This document shows, one piece after another, positions 25,084 through 35,000 of a DNA stretch of 45,280 bases. A program made the translations under genes and the position numbers. The notes below the pieces were generated by a model. It was given only the letters and a program-made list of their open reading frames with translations. It ran no database searches and had not been told where the DNA came from. Source of the stretch: Opitutus sp. (GTDB taxonomy: Bacteria; Verrucomicrobiota; Verrucomicrobiae; Opitutales; Opitutaceae); NCBI GenBank assembly GCA_009695065.1, contig SIBR01000031.1, forward strand, positions 1 to 45,280, written 5' to 3'. The number at the start of each line of letters is the position of its first letter. Position 1 is the stretch's first letter.

Positions 25084-26814
25084 ATGCGATCCACCCGTCT
25101 CCTAGCAGTTGATATCGGGGCCGGCCACATTGCGTGCGGTTTGTTCAGCGTCGGACCAACCGGCCGGCTGGTTTTGCAGCAGTTTGGGCTGGAGCCGCTC
25201 AGCTCGGATCCGTCCCACGAGTCGCGCTGGGCGGTGGAAATTGCCCAGGCTCTCGGGGCGGTCGCGACGCGGCATAAATTGTCTGGCCGCTGCGCCATCG
25301 CGGTCCCGGGCCAACTGGCGCTGACGAAGTTCATCAAGACTTCGTCGGTCGCGAAGGAGAAGCGCGGCAAGATTATCGCGTTCGAGGCGGCCGAAAACAT
25401 CCCGTACCCGCTCAAGGAGGTCGTCTGGGACCACCTGGTCGTCTCCGACGACGGCTTCGATATCGAGGTGATGCTCACGGCCGTAAAATTCGAGGCGATG
25501 CAGTCGCTCTGTGCCGCCGCCGATGCCGCCGGTTTTCCGGTCGAGCGCGCGATTCCCGCGGGCCTCGCGCTGTGCCATGCGTTCCGTCACAATTACCCGG
25601 CGGTGCATGACAGCGTGATCGTCGTGAACATTGGCGCGCGCACGACCAACCTGCTTTTCTTAGAGTCCGATCGGTTCTATCTCCGGACGCTCGCCCTCGC
25701 CGGCAACGCGGTCACCCAGGCCATCGCCGAGGAGCTGCGCATCGATTTTTCCCAGGCCGAAACGTTGAAGGTTCAGGTCTTGTCGGGGCATTCCGATCTG
25801 CCCGCCAATTCACCCTCCCGCGCGGCCGTGCAGCGGGCCGCGACGGCTTTCGAGGCGCGCATCCAGCTCGAAATCACGCGTTCCGCCTTGAACCATCGGC
25901 GACAGGCCGGGGCGGGGGCGCCGGTGGCGGTCTACCTGACCGGCGGCGGCTCGTTGCTGCCGGATTTGCCCCAGGTCCTGACGGAAAAACTGAAATTGCG
26001 GGTCGAGCGCTGCGAGTCGCTGCGCAACGTGGACCTTTCCGCCGAGGCTCGCATGGGTGGCGCCGAGGCGTCCGCGCCGGTGCTCGCCGACCTCGTGGGT
26101 CTCGCGACCCAACTCGTGGTCAAGAACCAATCCGAGGCCAGCCTCCTGCCTCCGGCGATCACCGAGGCCATCGCGTTGCGCAAGCGGCAGCCCTTTTTTG
26201 TCGCGGCGGCCGCGCTCGCCGTCCTGGCCCTGCTGCCGCCCATTGTGTATTTTCACCGGGTGGTGACGGAAACGCTCTCGCACGTCGTCGAGGTCGACAG
26301 CCAACTCATGCCGCTGCGGGCGATCCAGACGCGCAAAGAGAACAATCTGCGGCAAATCGAGGAATCGAAGAAGCAAATCGCCGCGCTGCGCGGCGCGTAC
26401 GAGACCAAGTCGAATTGGATCAATTTCTTCACCGAGTTGCAGACGCGCCTCGTGGAGGTGGAAAATGTCTGGCTGGAGAAAATCCAGGTGGTCCGCGCGC
26501 CCGTCGGCGAAGGCGCGCCAGAGGCGGCCGCCCCGGTGGCCGAAACTCCGGCCGGGGACGCGGCGCCGGCGGCCGGTGACGTGGCGCCCGTGCGTCCGCC
26601 CTTTCGCCTGACCCTGAGCGGCCGGTTGCTCGATGTCGACAATCCCCAGTCCAAGGTGAGTCCACAGTCGTTCGAGCGGGTGAAACAGCTGCTGCAGAAA
26701 TTCAAACAGTCGCAGTTTGTCGCCGTCGTCGAAAACGAGCGGTTCGACAACACGCAGAACGGTCTCTTGCGTTTCGACTTCACCCTCGTGATCAACCCCA
26801 GGAAATCGCTGTGA
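25084..26814 (+). CDS. PilM-like actin-fold protein fused to PilN-like membrane part
   Basis: The protein has 576 residues. The N-terminal 355 form a PilM/FtsA-type actin-like ATPase: phosphate-1 motif VDIGAGHIACG (9-19), phosphate-2 VNIGARTTNLLFL (181-193) and adenosine motif YLTGGGSLLPDLPQVL (284-299). A membrane helix (about 371-390) follows, then a coiled coil (SKKQIAALRGAYETKSNW), a Pro/Ala linker and a C-terminal beta-alpha domain (FRLTLSGRLLDVDN...FDFTLVINP). The last part matches the periplasmic fold of PilN. Canonical PilM (about 350 residues, cytoplasmic) and PilN are separate proteins, so this looks like a fusion, as I recall for Amuc_1101. It would link the cytoplasmic ring to the periplasmic alignment complex. 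Confidence 0.85.
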   Translation: MRSTRLLAVDIGAGHIACGLFSVGPTGRLVLQQFGLEPLSSDPSHESRWAVEIAQALGAVATRHKLSGRCAIAVPGQLALTKFIKTSSVAKEKRGKIIAFEAAENIPYPLKEVVWDHLVVSDDGFDIEVMLTAVKFEAMQSLCAAADAAGFPVERAIPAGLALCHAFRHNYPAVHDSVIVVNIGARTTNLLFLESDRFYLRTLALAGNAVTQAIAEELRIDFSQAETLKVQVLSGHSDLPANSPSRAAVQRAATAFEARIQLEITRSALNHRRQAGAGAPVAVYLTGGGSLLPDLPQVLTEKLKLRVERCESLRNVDLSAEARMGGAEASAPVLADLVGLATQLVVKNQSEASLLPPAITEAIALRKRQPFFVAAAALAVLALLPPIVYFHRVVTETLSHVVEVDSQLMPLRAIQTRKENNLRQIEESKKQIAALRGAYETKSNWINFFTELQTRLVEVENVWLEKIQVVRAPVGEGAPEAAAPVAETPAGDAAPAAGDVAPVRPPFRLTLSGRLLDVDNPQSKVSPQSFERVKQLLQKFKQSQFVAVVENERFDNTQNGLLRFDFTLVINPRKSL

Positions 26815-26858
26815 ACCACGCCGATCTCCAGTTTTTCAGTTGGCTGACCGGGGCCCGG

Positions 26859-27240
26859 GGTGGGCCGGGCGCTCCGCGCGCGGCCAGGCCGGTCGGGACT
26901 TCGTTTTCCTCCTGCCCAAGCCGGAACAATGCAGCCCCCACCGCAAAACGGGTTTTGCTCCGGACGGGAAGAAACGACGGTTTTTGCATCCCTGCTCGGG
27001 AGAGCAGGGATGGCCTTCGATCCATGGCTGAGTCCCGCTTCTCCCGAAGCGGGCTACAACAGCGCTGTTTCCTAGGAGTCGAAGAATTTTTCCCTCGTGA
27101 CGACGAACACAAACGGTGGACGGCGATCGCCGGCCGCCGTTTCAAAAGGGACGCTCGAAAAACGCGCCCGGAGGTCACGTTCCACCCCAAGCCAACTGCA
27201 TCGTTACGACCAAGGCCGCGCGCGGAGCGCCCGGCCCACC
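26859..27240. repeat. Element bounded by perfect 27-base inverted repeats
   Basis: The left arm starts GGTGGGCCGGGCGCTCCGCG and runs 26859-26885. Its exact reverse complement is at 27214-27240. Each arm is itself a hairpin (GGCCGcGCG/GCGCcCGGCC type). A diverged pair of the same arms lies at 42882-42964. It is either two inverted REP copies or a short non-autonomous (MITE-like) element of 382 bases. Confidence 0.8.
26990..27057. repeat. REP-type hairpin pair, copy G
   Basis: A perfect 8-bp hairpin with a GGGA loop (26990-27009) is followed by a minus-strand GTAG hairpin (27034-27057) with a perfect CCCGCTTC/GAAGCGGG stem and the same GGGA loop. The left arm has a degenerate head in place of GTAG. 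Confidence 0.7.
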
Positions 27241-27274
27241 TCGGTCATTCGTTATTTTTTTCGGATCGCGCCTA

Positions 27275-28345
27275 ATGAAATGGTACCGCCAAAACCCGTT
27301 GTTCGCTTCCGCGCTGACGCTCAGCGCGCTGATTGCGCTCGGCGAAATTTGGTGCATCTACGACCGCTTCGCCGCTTCGCGCGCCGCCGCCGTGCGCCTC
27401 GCGCAGCGCACGACTGAACTGCAGGGCATGGCCGAACTCCAGCCGCCGCCGACGCGCGCGGTGGCCACGACGATCGAGGCGGATCTGGCCCGGGCCCGGC
27501 GTGCGGTCGCCGCCATGCAGGGTGAATTGCAGGGCCGGGGCGCCGCGGCCGAGCGGATCCGTTCGGCCAAGGTGCCCACGGCGCGGACCGATGCGTATTT
27601 TGATCTCGCGACTTTCGTCGAAAAAACGCGCGAGCTGGCCCGCAAGCATGAGGTCGAGATTCGCCCCGACGTGGCGCACTTCGGTTTTGCCGCCTATGCG
27701 AACGAAGGCCCGGACGCGGAGCGGATCGAGCCGGTCTTCCGGCAGCGCCTCGTGGCCCAATATCTCGTCGAATCCCTGTTCGAGGCGCGGCCCCGCGCGC
27801 TGCTCCTCCTCAAGCGCGAGCCGGCCATCACCAGAAAGGAACGGGAAGAACGGGAAGCAGCCCGGGCCAGCGCTCCGGCCGATTCGCCGGTCGAAGCCAC
27901 GCCGCTGGAGGATGGACCGGACTATTTCGCCATCGATCCGCGTGTGAGTGTTCGCGCCCCGGGTTACATCGACACGACGGCTTTCCGGATCACGTTCAGC
28001 GGCCAGACCGTTTCGCTGCGGGCGTTTCTCAACCGGCTGGCGACGTTCGAGCTTCCCGTCTTGGTGCGCGAAGTCGAGGTCGAGCCGGCCACCGCCGATG
28101 AAGCGGCCGCGACGGCGGAGGATAATGGGCCGGTCGCACCTTCGAGCACTGCCGCGTCGGTGGTTCTCGGTGTCCAGCCCGCTGCCCCCAAGCCCACCGC
28201 GAAAAAAGTCGCGCCCAAGGCGTCCGCCGCCGCCCCGATCGTAGCCAAGCCCTATTCGAAGTTCACCGTCACCGTCGAGTACCTCGATCTGGTGACTCCG
28301 CCGGCCGCTTCCGCCGACGGAGAAACCCCGCCGACCAAGGCCTGA
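27275..28345 (+). CDS. Amuc_1100-like (PilO-like) pilus protein
   Basis: The 356-residue protein has an N-terminal membrane helix (about 9-29, after MKWYRQNP), a coiled coil rich in Arg/Ala/Glu, then two beta-alpha domains. The second block, AFRITFSGQTVSLRAFLNRL followed by ATFELPVLVREVEVEP, an Ala/Pro-rich linker and KPYSKFTVTVEYLDLV, mirrors in order the 'EIAFQGDRESVLKAMNAI...VNSIRIRNE...KPYMGKEQVFVQVSLNLV' part of Akkermansia Amuc_1100 as I recall it. Amuc_1100 is the abundant envelope protein reported to signal through TLR2, and its fold resembles PilO/PilN. Here the likely role is the inner-membrane alignment complex. A repeat-filled 460-base gap precedes the gene. Start ATG 27275 places the helix at the N-terminus. 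Confidence 0.82.
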   Translation: MKWYRQNPLFASALTLSALIALGEIWCIYDRFAASRAAAVRLAQRTTELQGMAELQPPPTRAVATTIEADLARARRAVAAMQGELQGRGAAAERIRSAKVPTARTDAYFDLATFVEKTRELARKHEVEIRPDVAHFGFAAYANEGPDAERIEPVFRQRLVAQYLVESLFEARPRALLLLKREPAITRKEREEREAARASAPADSPVEATPLEDGPDYFAIDPRVSVRAPGYIDTTAFRITFSGQTVSLRAFLNRLATFELPVLVREVEVEPATADEAAATAEDNGPVAPSSTAASVVLGVQPAAPKPTAKKVAPKASAAAPIVAKPYSKFTVTVEYLDLVTPPAASADGETPPTKA

Positions 28346-28364
28346 GCCTGGGCGCCCCCTGACC

Positions 28365-29267
28365 ATGGCCGGAAATCTCAACGACAAAGCCCTCATCGGC
28401 GCCGCCCTGGCGCTGGTCCTGGTTTCGGCCGCGGCTTTCGCCACGCTCACCGCCCGCAAGGTCGGCATGCCTCGCGGCTCGGTGGCCACGGTGCAGTTGC
28501 AGGACGGGCCCTACACGCCCGCCATTGCGGAAGCATCACCGGTGAAGACCGACACCTGGACGCCGCCCGGCGCCCAGTCCCGCGGCCGCGAATGGATCTA
28601 CGATACCTTCACGCCCCCGGAAATTTTCTACAGTGCGCGCACGAAGCAGTTCACGGTGCGTCCGCCGCAGGGCCTGACCGAGGATGAGGTCGAGGAAGTT
28701 TTCGGCCTCGAACTGCAATCCGTAAAGCCCGAGCCGTTCCGCCTGCAGCTAATCGGCTACGTCGGCGGTGACGGCAACTGGCGCGGCACCTTCGAAAACG
28801 TCCTTACCGGCGAGGTGTTTCTCGCGTCGGCCGGCCGCCGCGTTGGCAGTCTCGCGCTCTCCATCATTAGCCTCGACGTGCAGCCTCAACCGGTCGTGCT
28901 CGACCACAGCATGACCACGAACCAGCGCGTCGCCACGGCGATCGTGCGCGACGAGCGCAACGGGCGCAACGTGACGCTCACCCACCGCCAGCGGCACTAC
29001 ACGGGCACCGGGTTCGCCTTCCTGACCCTGACCGGACAGTCCTCGATGCGGGAAGTGCGGGCCGGCGACGCGTTCAAGCTGGGCGAGATCACCTACCGGA
29101 TCGACCGCGTGCAAATCGCGCCGCCGGCGGTCGAAATCACCAAAGAAACCCCGGGCCTGCCCCAGCCGGAACGCCGCACGCTGCTGCCGCGCGACGTCGA
29201 GGACGCGCCTCCGTCCGCCTCTTTCCTTTCCAAATTATCTACTGCCGCTTTCGTCACTCTTCCGTAA
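28365..29267 (+). CDS. Amuc_1099-like pilus protein
   Basis: The 300-residue protein has an N-terminal membrane anchor (ALIGAALALVLVSAAAFATL, about 9-28). A periplasmic part contains REWIYDTFTPPEIFYSARTK, FRLQLIGYVGGDGNWRGTFE, VATAIVRDERNGRNVTLTHR and a second beta-rich repeat ending in EITYRIDRVQIAPPAVEITK. The two small beta modules recall PilP-type proteins, which link the inner-membrane complex to the secretin. The position between the PilO-like gene and the secretin gene, as in Amuc_1100-1099-1098, supports the call. The stop overlaps the next start (TAATG at 29265-29269), so translation is probably coupled. Confidence 0.78.
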   Translation: MAGNLNDKALIGAALALVLVSAAAFATLTARKVGMPRGSVATVQLQDGPYTPAIAEASPVKTDTWTPPGAQSRGREWIYDTFTPPEIFYSARTKQFTVRPPQGLTEDEVEEVFGLELQSVKPEPFRLQLIGYVGGDGNWRGTFENVLTGEVFLASAGRRVGSLALSIISLDVQPQPVVLDHSMTTNQRVATAIVRDERNGRNVTLTHRQRHYTGTGFAFLTLTGQSSMREVRAGDAFKLGEITYRIDRVQIAPPAVEITKETPGLPQPERRTLLPRDVEDAPPSASFLSKLSTAAFVTLP

Positions 29268-32017
29268 TGAATACTCGCCCCCTTTTCCCGCCGCTCCTGG
29301 CCGCGCTCGCCGCCGTTCTACTGGCGGTAAGTGTGCCGCGCCCGGATGCCTTCGCGCAAAGTCCGGCGGATGCGAAAGTCCGGCTCCTGTCGGATGCCGT
29401 GCGCGCGCGGGCCGCCGGCGATCTCGCTGCGGCGCGTGCCTTGCTCGACCAGGTCGAGGCCCTGTCCCCCAACGATCCGGCCGTCCGCCGCCTGCGGGCG
29501 GAAATCGACGCCCAGAACGGCACCCCGGCTTCGGCCGCCGCGACCACTCCCGCTGCTTCCACGCCGGCGCCGCGGGCCGAGCCCGCCGGTCCGACGCCCG
29601 AACAGCAGGCCGAAGCGCTCGCCAACGCCGAGGCCGCGCGGGTGACCGGGCTCATTAACAACGCGCAGAACCAGCTCACCGCCGCGCGCACCCAGCTGCG
29701 CGGCGGCCGGTCCGACGACGCCCTCGTCGTGCTCGATGCGGCCATCGGACAATTGCCCGTCAATCCGCGGACGCAGTCGCTCCTCGCCGACCTGAACAAG
29801 GAAAAGGCCAACGCCCTCCTCGATCGCGCGCAGGCGGCGGTCGGCCGCGGCGACATCGAAGGCGCCCGGGCCGCACTGGCGGCTTCGGACAAGATCTCGC
29901 CGATGAACGGCCGGGCGATCGGCATCGAAAGCCAGATCGCGCGGATCGAAACCCGCGCCGCCGGCGGTCGGAGCGGCAGCGCGGCCTTCATCGCGGAGCG
30001 CGCCTCCATCGCCCAGCTCGCGGCCAAGGGCCGCGCCCAATACCTGGTGGGCGATATCGACGGCGCGCAGGGCACCTTTCGTGCTCTTGAGGCCCAGGAT
30101 CCGGACAACACCGTGGCCAAGGGATTTCTCCTGCGCATCGCCGAGGAAAAAACCGAGACCGGGGCGCTCAATCGCGAGAAGACCCGCGCGCAACTGCTCG
30201 AGGAGGTCGCGAAGGGTTGGCAGCGGCCCGGCATTTATCAGGAGCGCGCCCGCGACGCCGACCAGGCCGCCGCCGTCGCGCCGCTCGCGAAGAAGCTGAA
30301 CGAAATCACGCTGCCGAGCGTGAGCTTCACCCGCACCGAGATCGGCCAGGTCGTGGCCGCGCTGAGCGCCATCTCCGAGGAATTCGACGCGTCGGGTGCC
30401 GCAGTCAAGGGCGTCAACATCGTGCTGCTCGATCCGAGCAACAAGAACCCGACCGTCACGATCACGCTGCGCAACGCGACCTTGAAGCGCGTGCTGGATT
30501 TTGTGACCGAGGGCATCGGCTATCAATACGAAGTGCAGGCCGACGCCGTCGTGGTTCGCCCCGGCGGGGAAACGAGCAACCTCGAGACGCAGTTTTTCCC
30601 CGTCACGCGCGCCACGGTGCTGCGGATGACTGGCATCACCGGCGGGACCGGGAGTGGGGGCGGCGCGACCGCCGCGGGTGGCGCCAGCAAGGATCCTTAT
30701 TCGGCCGGCGGGGCGGGTGCCGCCGAGACTTCGGGGTCGGGCGGCGAAGCCGGCTCGATGCGCGGTTTCCTCCAGCAGGCGGGCGTGAGTTTCACGGTCG
30801 AGGGGAGCTCGCTCGCCTACGATGGCTCGGCGATCATCGTGACCCAGACGGCCCGCAACATTGAGCGCATCCGGAACATTCTCGGTCGCTACAACGACGT
30901 GCGCCAGGTGGAGATCGAGGCGAAGTTCCTGGAAGTGCAGGAGGGCGCCCTTGAGGAACTCGGCGTGACGTGGAATGCGACCCGCCGCGGCGTACCGCAA
31001 ATCAACCCGGCGACCGGCGCGCCGATCCTCGACGCCAATGGCCGACAGACATTTGTGCCTCAAGAAACTTATACGACTGCTGGCAACACACGGAGCCTGG
31101 TGGGCGGCTTTCCGAGCACGACCAACAGCGCGGCGATCAATATCAGCGATACCACGGGGGCGCGGATCACCACCCCGGTCGCCCCGGCGACAATTCCCGG
31201 CGGAGTCTCCCTGGCGTCCACGGCGGGCGCGTTGGGCACTATCACCGGGTTCGTCGGCGAGTTCGATGTGTCGGCGGTCGTGCGCGCGTTGTCGCAAAAG
31301 CAGGGAACGGATTTATTGAGCTCACCCAAGATCACGGTGCTCTCCGGCAATCCGGCCAACATCACGGTGGCGCAGGAGCTGCGTTATCCGCAGAGCTACG
31401 GCGAAATCCAAAGCCAGGTCGGCTCGGGCACCGGCACGGGCACGGGCCTCAGCGCCGCTGGCGTCACGATCACCGCTGGCACGCCGCAGGAATTCGCCAC
31501 CCGCAATGTCGGAGTGGAGCTGAAGGTCACGCCCACCGTCGAGGAGGACGATTATTCGATCAGCCTCGACCTCAATCCGCGCGTCACCGAATTCGAGGGC
31601 TTCGTGGAATACGGCGGGCCGAGCATCGCGATTTCGTCGGGCGTGACGGTCACGGTGCCGCCCGGCTTCTATCAACCGATCTTTTCCGTCCGCGACATCT
31701 CGACCAAGGTGACGATTTGGGACGGCGCGACGCTCGTGATGGGTGGGTTGACGCGTGAGGAGGTCAAGAAGGTGAACGACAAGGTGCCGTTCTTCGGGGA
31801 TCTCCCGATCATCGGCCGGCTGTTCCGGTCCAAGGGCGAAAGTTCCCAGAAGCGGAACCTGTTGATCTTTGTGACCGCGAATCTCGTGAGCCCCGGTGGC
31901 TCGCCGAAGAAGCAAAACCTGAAGAACACCCCGGCCAGTTCCCTGTTCCAAAACCCGACCATCGTCACCCCGACCAGCGCCGAACCCCGGACGCGCACCG
32001 GCAGTGGCAGCAAATGA
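29267..32017 (+). CDS. Secretin, PilQ/Amuc_1098-like outer membrane channel
   Basis: The 916-residue protein has a signal peptide (residues about 1-31, ending DAFAQ). About 270 residues of TPR-like helical repeats follow (ARALLDQVEALSPNDPAVRR, ALAASDKISPMNGRAIGIES). N0/STN-like and N1-like modules come next (ITLPSVSFTRTEIGQVVAAL; FTVEGSSLAYDGSAIIVTQT), then the secretin core (QVEIEAKFLEVQEGALEELG, TDLLSSPKITVLSGNPANIT, NVGVELKVTPTVEEDDYSIS) and the hallmark end VPFFGDLPIIGRLFRSKG. It forms the gated multimeric channel in the outer membrane. The N-terminal TPR part is not typical of proteobacterial PilQ but fits the verrucomicrobial type. A Ser/Thr/Pro-rich tail ends the protein. Confidence 0.92.
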   Translation: MNTRPLFPPLLAALAAVLLAVSVPRPDAFAQSPADAKVRLLSDAVRARAAGDLAAARALLDQVEALSPNDPAVRRLRAEIDAQNGTPASAAATTPAASTPAPRAEPAGPTPEQQAEALANAEAARVTGLINNAQNQLTAARTQLRGGRSDDALVVLDAAIGQLPVNPRTQSLLADLNKEKANALLDRAQAAVGRGDIEGARAALAASDKISPMNGRAIGIESQIARIETRAAGGRSGSAAFIAERASIAQLAAKGRAQYLVGDIDGAQGTFRALEAQDPDNTVAKGFLLRIAEEKTETGALNREKTRAQLLEEVAKGWQRPGIYQERARDADQAAAVAPLAKKLNEITLPSVSFTRTEIGQVVAALSAISEEFDASGAAVKGVNIVLLDPSNKNPTVTITLRNATLKRVLDFVTEGIGYQYEVQADAVVVRPGGETSNLETQFFPVTRATVLRMTGITGGTGSGGGATAAGGASKDPYSAGGAGAAETSGSGGEAGSMRGFLQQAGVSFTVEGSSLAYDGSAIIVTQTARNIERIRNILGRYNDVRQVEIEAKFLEVQEGALEELGVTWNATRRGVPQINPATGAPILDANGRQTFVPQETYTTAGNTRSLVGGFPSTTNSAAINISDTTGARITTPVAPATIPGGVSLASTAGALGTITGFVGEFDVSAVVRALSQKQGTDLLSSPKITVLSGNPANITVAQELRYPQSYGEIQSQVGSGTGTGTGLSAAGVTITAGTPQEFATRNVGVELKVTPTVEEDDYSISLDLNPRVTEFEGFVEYGGPSIAISSGVTVTVPPGFYQPIFSVRDISTKVTIWDGATLVMGGLTREEVKKVNDKVPFFGDLPIIGRLFRSKGESSQKRNLLIFVTANLVSPGGSPKKQNLKNTPASSLFQNPTIVTPTSAEPRTRTGSGSK

Positions 32018-32042
32018 GCCCCGCCGCCCCGGAGTCACCCTC

Positions 32043-35000
32043 ATGGTCATGAAATCATTATTTAGGATTCTACTTTTCGCCGGATTGCTGGCGACTCGCC
32101 TGTTGGCGGTTAATCCGACCGTTAGTGTAACCGCGCCTTTAACGGGCGCGAACGTCCCGGTGGGATCATCCCTGTATTTGAGAGCAACCGCGGCCGATTC
32201 GGACGGTTTCGTCGCCTACGCTGAATTTCGCGTCAATACAGTGCTCGTCAAAACCGTAAACACGGCGCCCTATAATTTCGTTTACACGTTTGCTACGGCG
32301 GGTGTCGTGACGATTGATGCGCGAGCCTACGACAACACCGCCGCGACCACGGATGCCACGCAGATAAGTGTGAACGTAGTTCCGGCGATTGGAGTTGGTC
32401 CGGTCGTCACCATCGCCAGTCCTTCGACGACGGACACGGTCGTGGCAAATCAAAGAGTTTTGATAACAGCATCAGCAACCGACGGTGACGGATTCATTCC
32501 GGGCACGAGCGGTGTCACATTCCTCCTGGATGGAGACCCGTTGCCTGTGCTTACGTCGGGAAGTCAGTTGTCCAGCTCGGAAGCCAATCCAGACCTTACG
32601 CCGCCGTACCTTCTGACATGGAATCCTGGTGTAGCAAAGTCCTACGATCTGCGCGCACAGGCTACAGACGATAAAGGGAACATACGGCTGTCACCACAGC
32701 TCGTCATCAATGTAGTTTCTCCACTGCCTACGGTGGCAATTATCACCCCGAGTACTGGGTCATCGGTGACATTGGGATCTGCTGTTACGGTTCTTGCGAA
32801 TGCCTCCGGTGCGAGTGGACAGACCACTTCGATTACCAAGGTTGATTTTTATGAGGACGGTATCTTGTTCCAGACCGATACGACATCACCCTATAGCGTG
32901 ACCTGGACGCCAGCATTTGCTCGTGGGACACCGTACCTGCTTTCCGCGCGAGTCACTGACTCAAACGGTTCAACGGCCGCGTCGACTCCCATTCAGGTTT
33001 CAGTGCTGGCAAATACTCTGCCCACCGTCACGATCGCCAGGCCGGCCGCCAGTGGGTCGACAATACCGACCAACACTGCATTCAGTTTGGTGGCCGCGGC
33101 TAGCGATGCTGACATCGGTGGCTCAATTGCGAGCATAGTTTTTTATGCGAATGGCACGATAATCGGTACGGCCACGCCTGAAACGGAGTCGACTGGTAAC
33201 TACCGACTTTCTTGGACGCCTGCGAGTGCCGGGACCTTCTCGATCACAGCCGTCGCCACCGACAACGCGAATGGCTCAACCACCTCGGCGGCGCGAACAG
33301 TCACGGTGAGCGCAACGGGTGGGATTCCGCCGACGGTTTCTCTGGCCATGACGGGTGGTGGTATATCCATTCCCATCGGCTCGAGTCGTATCTTGACGGC
33401 CACAGCCACCGACGATGGAGCCGTTGCCCGGGTGGAATTCTATTACGATAGCGAATTAATTGGAACGGCCGCCACGGCGCCATACTCCCTTGTCGTCAAG
33501 GCTCCGGCATCAGCTGGACAGCATACCATTTTCGCCCGGGCCTACGACAATGCGGGGTTGGTTACCAACTCCACGCCTATTGCGATAAACATTGCCGGTG
33601 CCCTTGGATTGCCGCCTAGCATCGGAATTACCGCGCCTGCTGCCGGAGCTTTTATTCCGATCAGCACAGTGAGCACCCCGATCACAATCAGCGGTTCGAC
33701 CGCAGATGCTGACGGTTCCGTAAGCAGCGTGCAGGTCTTTGCGAACGGAAGTTCGATTGGCACCGTGGCTTCGCCCGGAGCCAATTGGTCGCTGAACTGG
33801 GTGCCAGCCACGGTTGGGGTGACAACTCTTGTTGCGATAGCGACCGACGATAAGGCCAATGCGATCGCCTCGCCGCCGCTTACCGTCAACGTCACCGAAA
33901 ACACGACGCCGACCATATCGCTGACGCTTTCACCTGGTGGTTCAACGATGCCAATCAACTCCATCCGCAATGTCGTCGCGAATGCGGCGGTGTCGGTTGC
34001 CGGTCGAGCCATCGTGCGCGTGGAGTTTTTCGTAAACGGCGGGAAAGTGGGTGAAGATACATCTGCGCCCTACACGTTCAGATTTGCGTCCGGCGCGGTA
34101 CCGGGAAATTACCTGCTTTCCGCGCGAGCGACTGATAATGCTGGAGCAGCGCGTGATGCACAAATTCCACTGACAGTGATCGCGCAGGTGGGCGCGCGAC
34201 CCACGGCGATACTCATCACGCCGGCCACCAATAGCACGGCCGTGCCGAATGCCAGCCTTAGCCTGGCGGCGACGGCAACGGCGCCCGGCGGGACGATTAG
34301 TTCGGTGCAATTTTACGTCAACGGCAGTCCGACCGGAATAACCACTGGTAATCCGTCAGTGCCGCCTTATATCGCGACCTACATGCCCACCCAGCCTGGG
34401 ACGTATGTTTTTGATGTGATCGCGACGGATGATCGTGGCAACACGGCGGTATCGAATGGTGCCCTGGTGCTTGTCAATTTTGGCGTGCCGGCTGTTACCA
34501 TTACGACGCCGCGGGTAGACAGCAGTAACTCCGTGCGCGTAACGCCCAATGTCCCGTTGCCGATTACAGCGACGGCGACGGGCGGTACCGGGGCATTGGT
34601 CCTGTTGGTTGAATTTCTTGTCGACGGCACACAGATCGGAACGCGAACCGTAGCGGCGCCGAATACCTCAAATTATTCTTTTCCTTGGACCCCAACCGCG
34701 ACGGACCTCGGGCTACATGTCTTGACGGTTCGAGTAACTGATACGAATTCCGTTAGCGCGACGTCGTCGCCTTTGAATCTCAATGTCGCGACCGTCGTCG
34801 GAACTCCACCAACGGTCACCATTACTTCGCCCGGGAATCAGTCGATTCTCCAAAGCCTTTCCACGGTTAACCTGATTGCCACGTCCTTCGCCACTGGTGG
34901 CACCGTGTCCAGTGTCGAGTTTTTCGTCAACGATGCGAGTGTCGGGCTCGCGGCGCGCGAGCAAACCACCAACGTTTACCGGCTCCCCTATGATTTCTCG

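Larger units (their letters stand above)
26815..27274. other. 460-base repeat-filled gap within the pilus gene run
   Basis: No gene is visible here. The stretch is framed by a perfect 27-base inverted repeat (26859-26885 and 27214-27240). Inside are a GCAAAA/TTTTGC hairpin (about 26943-26958), a CCCTGCTC-GGGA-GAGCAGGG hairpin (26990-27009) and a GTAG-headed REP (27034-27057). All other gaps in the run from 24.4 to 38.3 kb are 61 bases or less, so this looks like an acquired insert. Confidence 0.7.

Noticed and set aside
29318..31297. 659-codon open frame on the minus strand
   Set aside because: Antisense shadow of the secretin gene, with low-complexity Arg/Gly/Asp composition and no motif.
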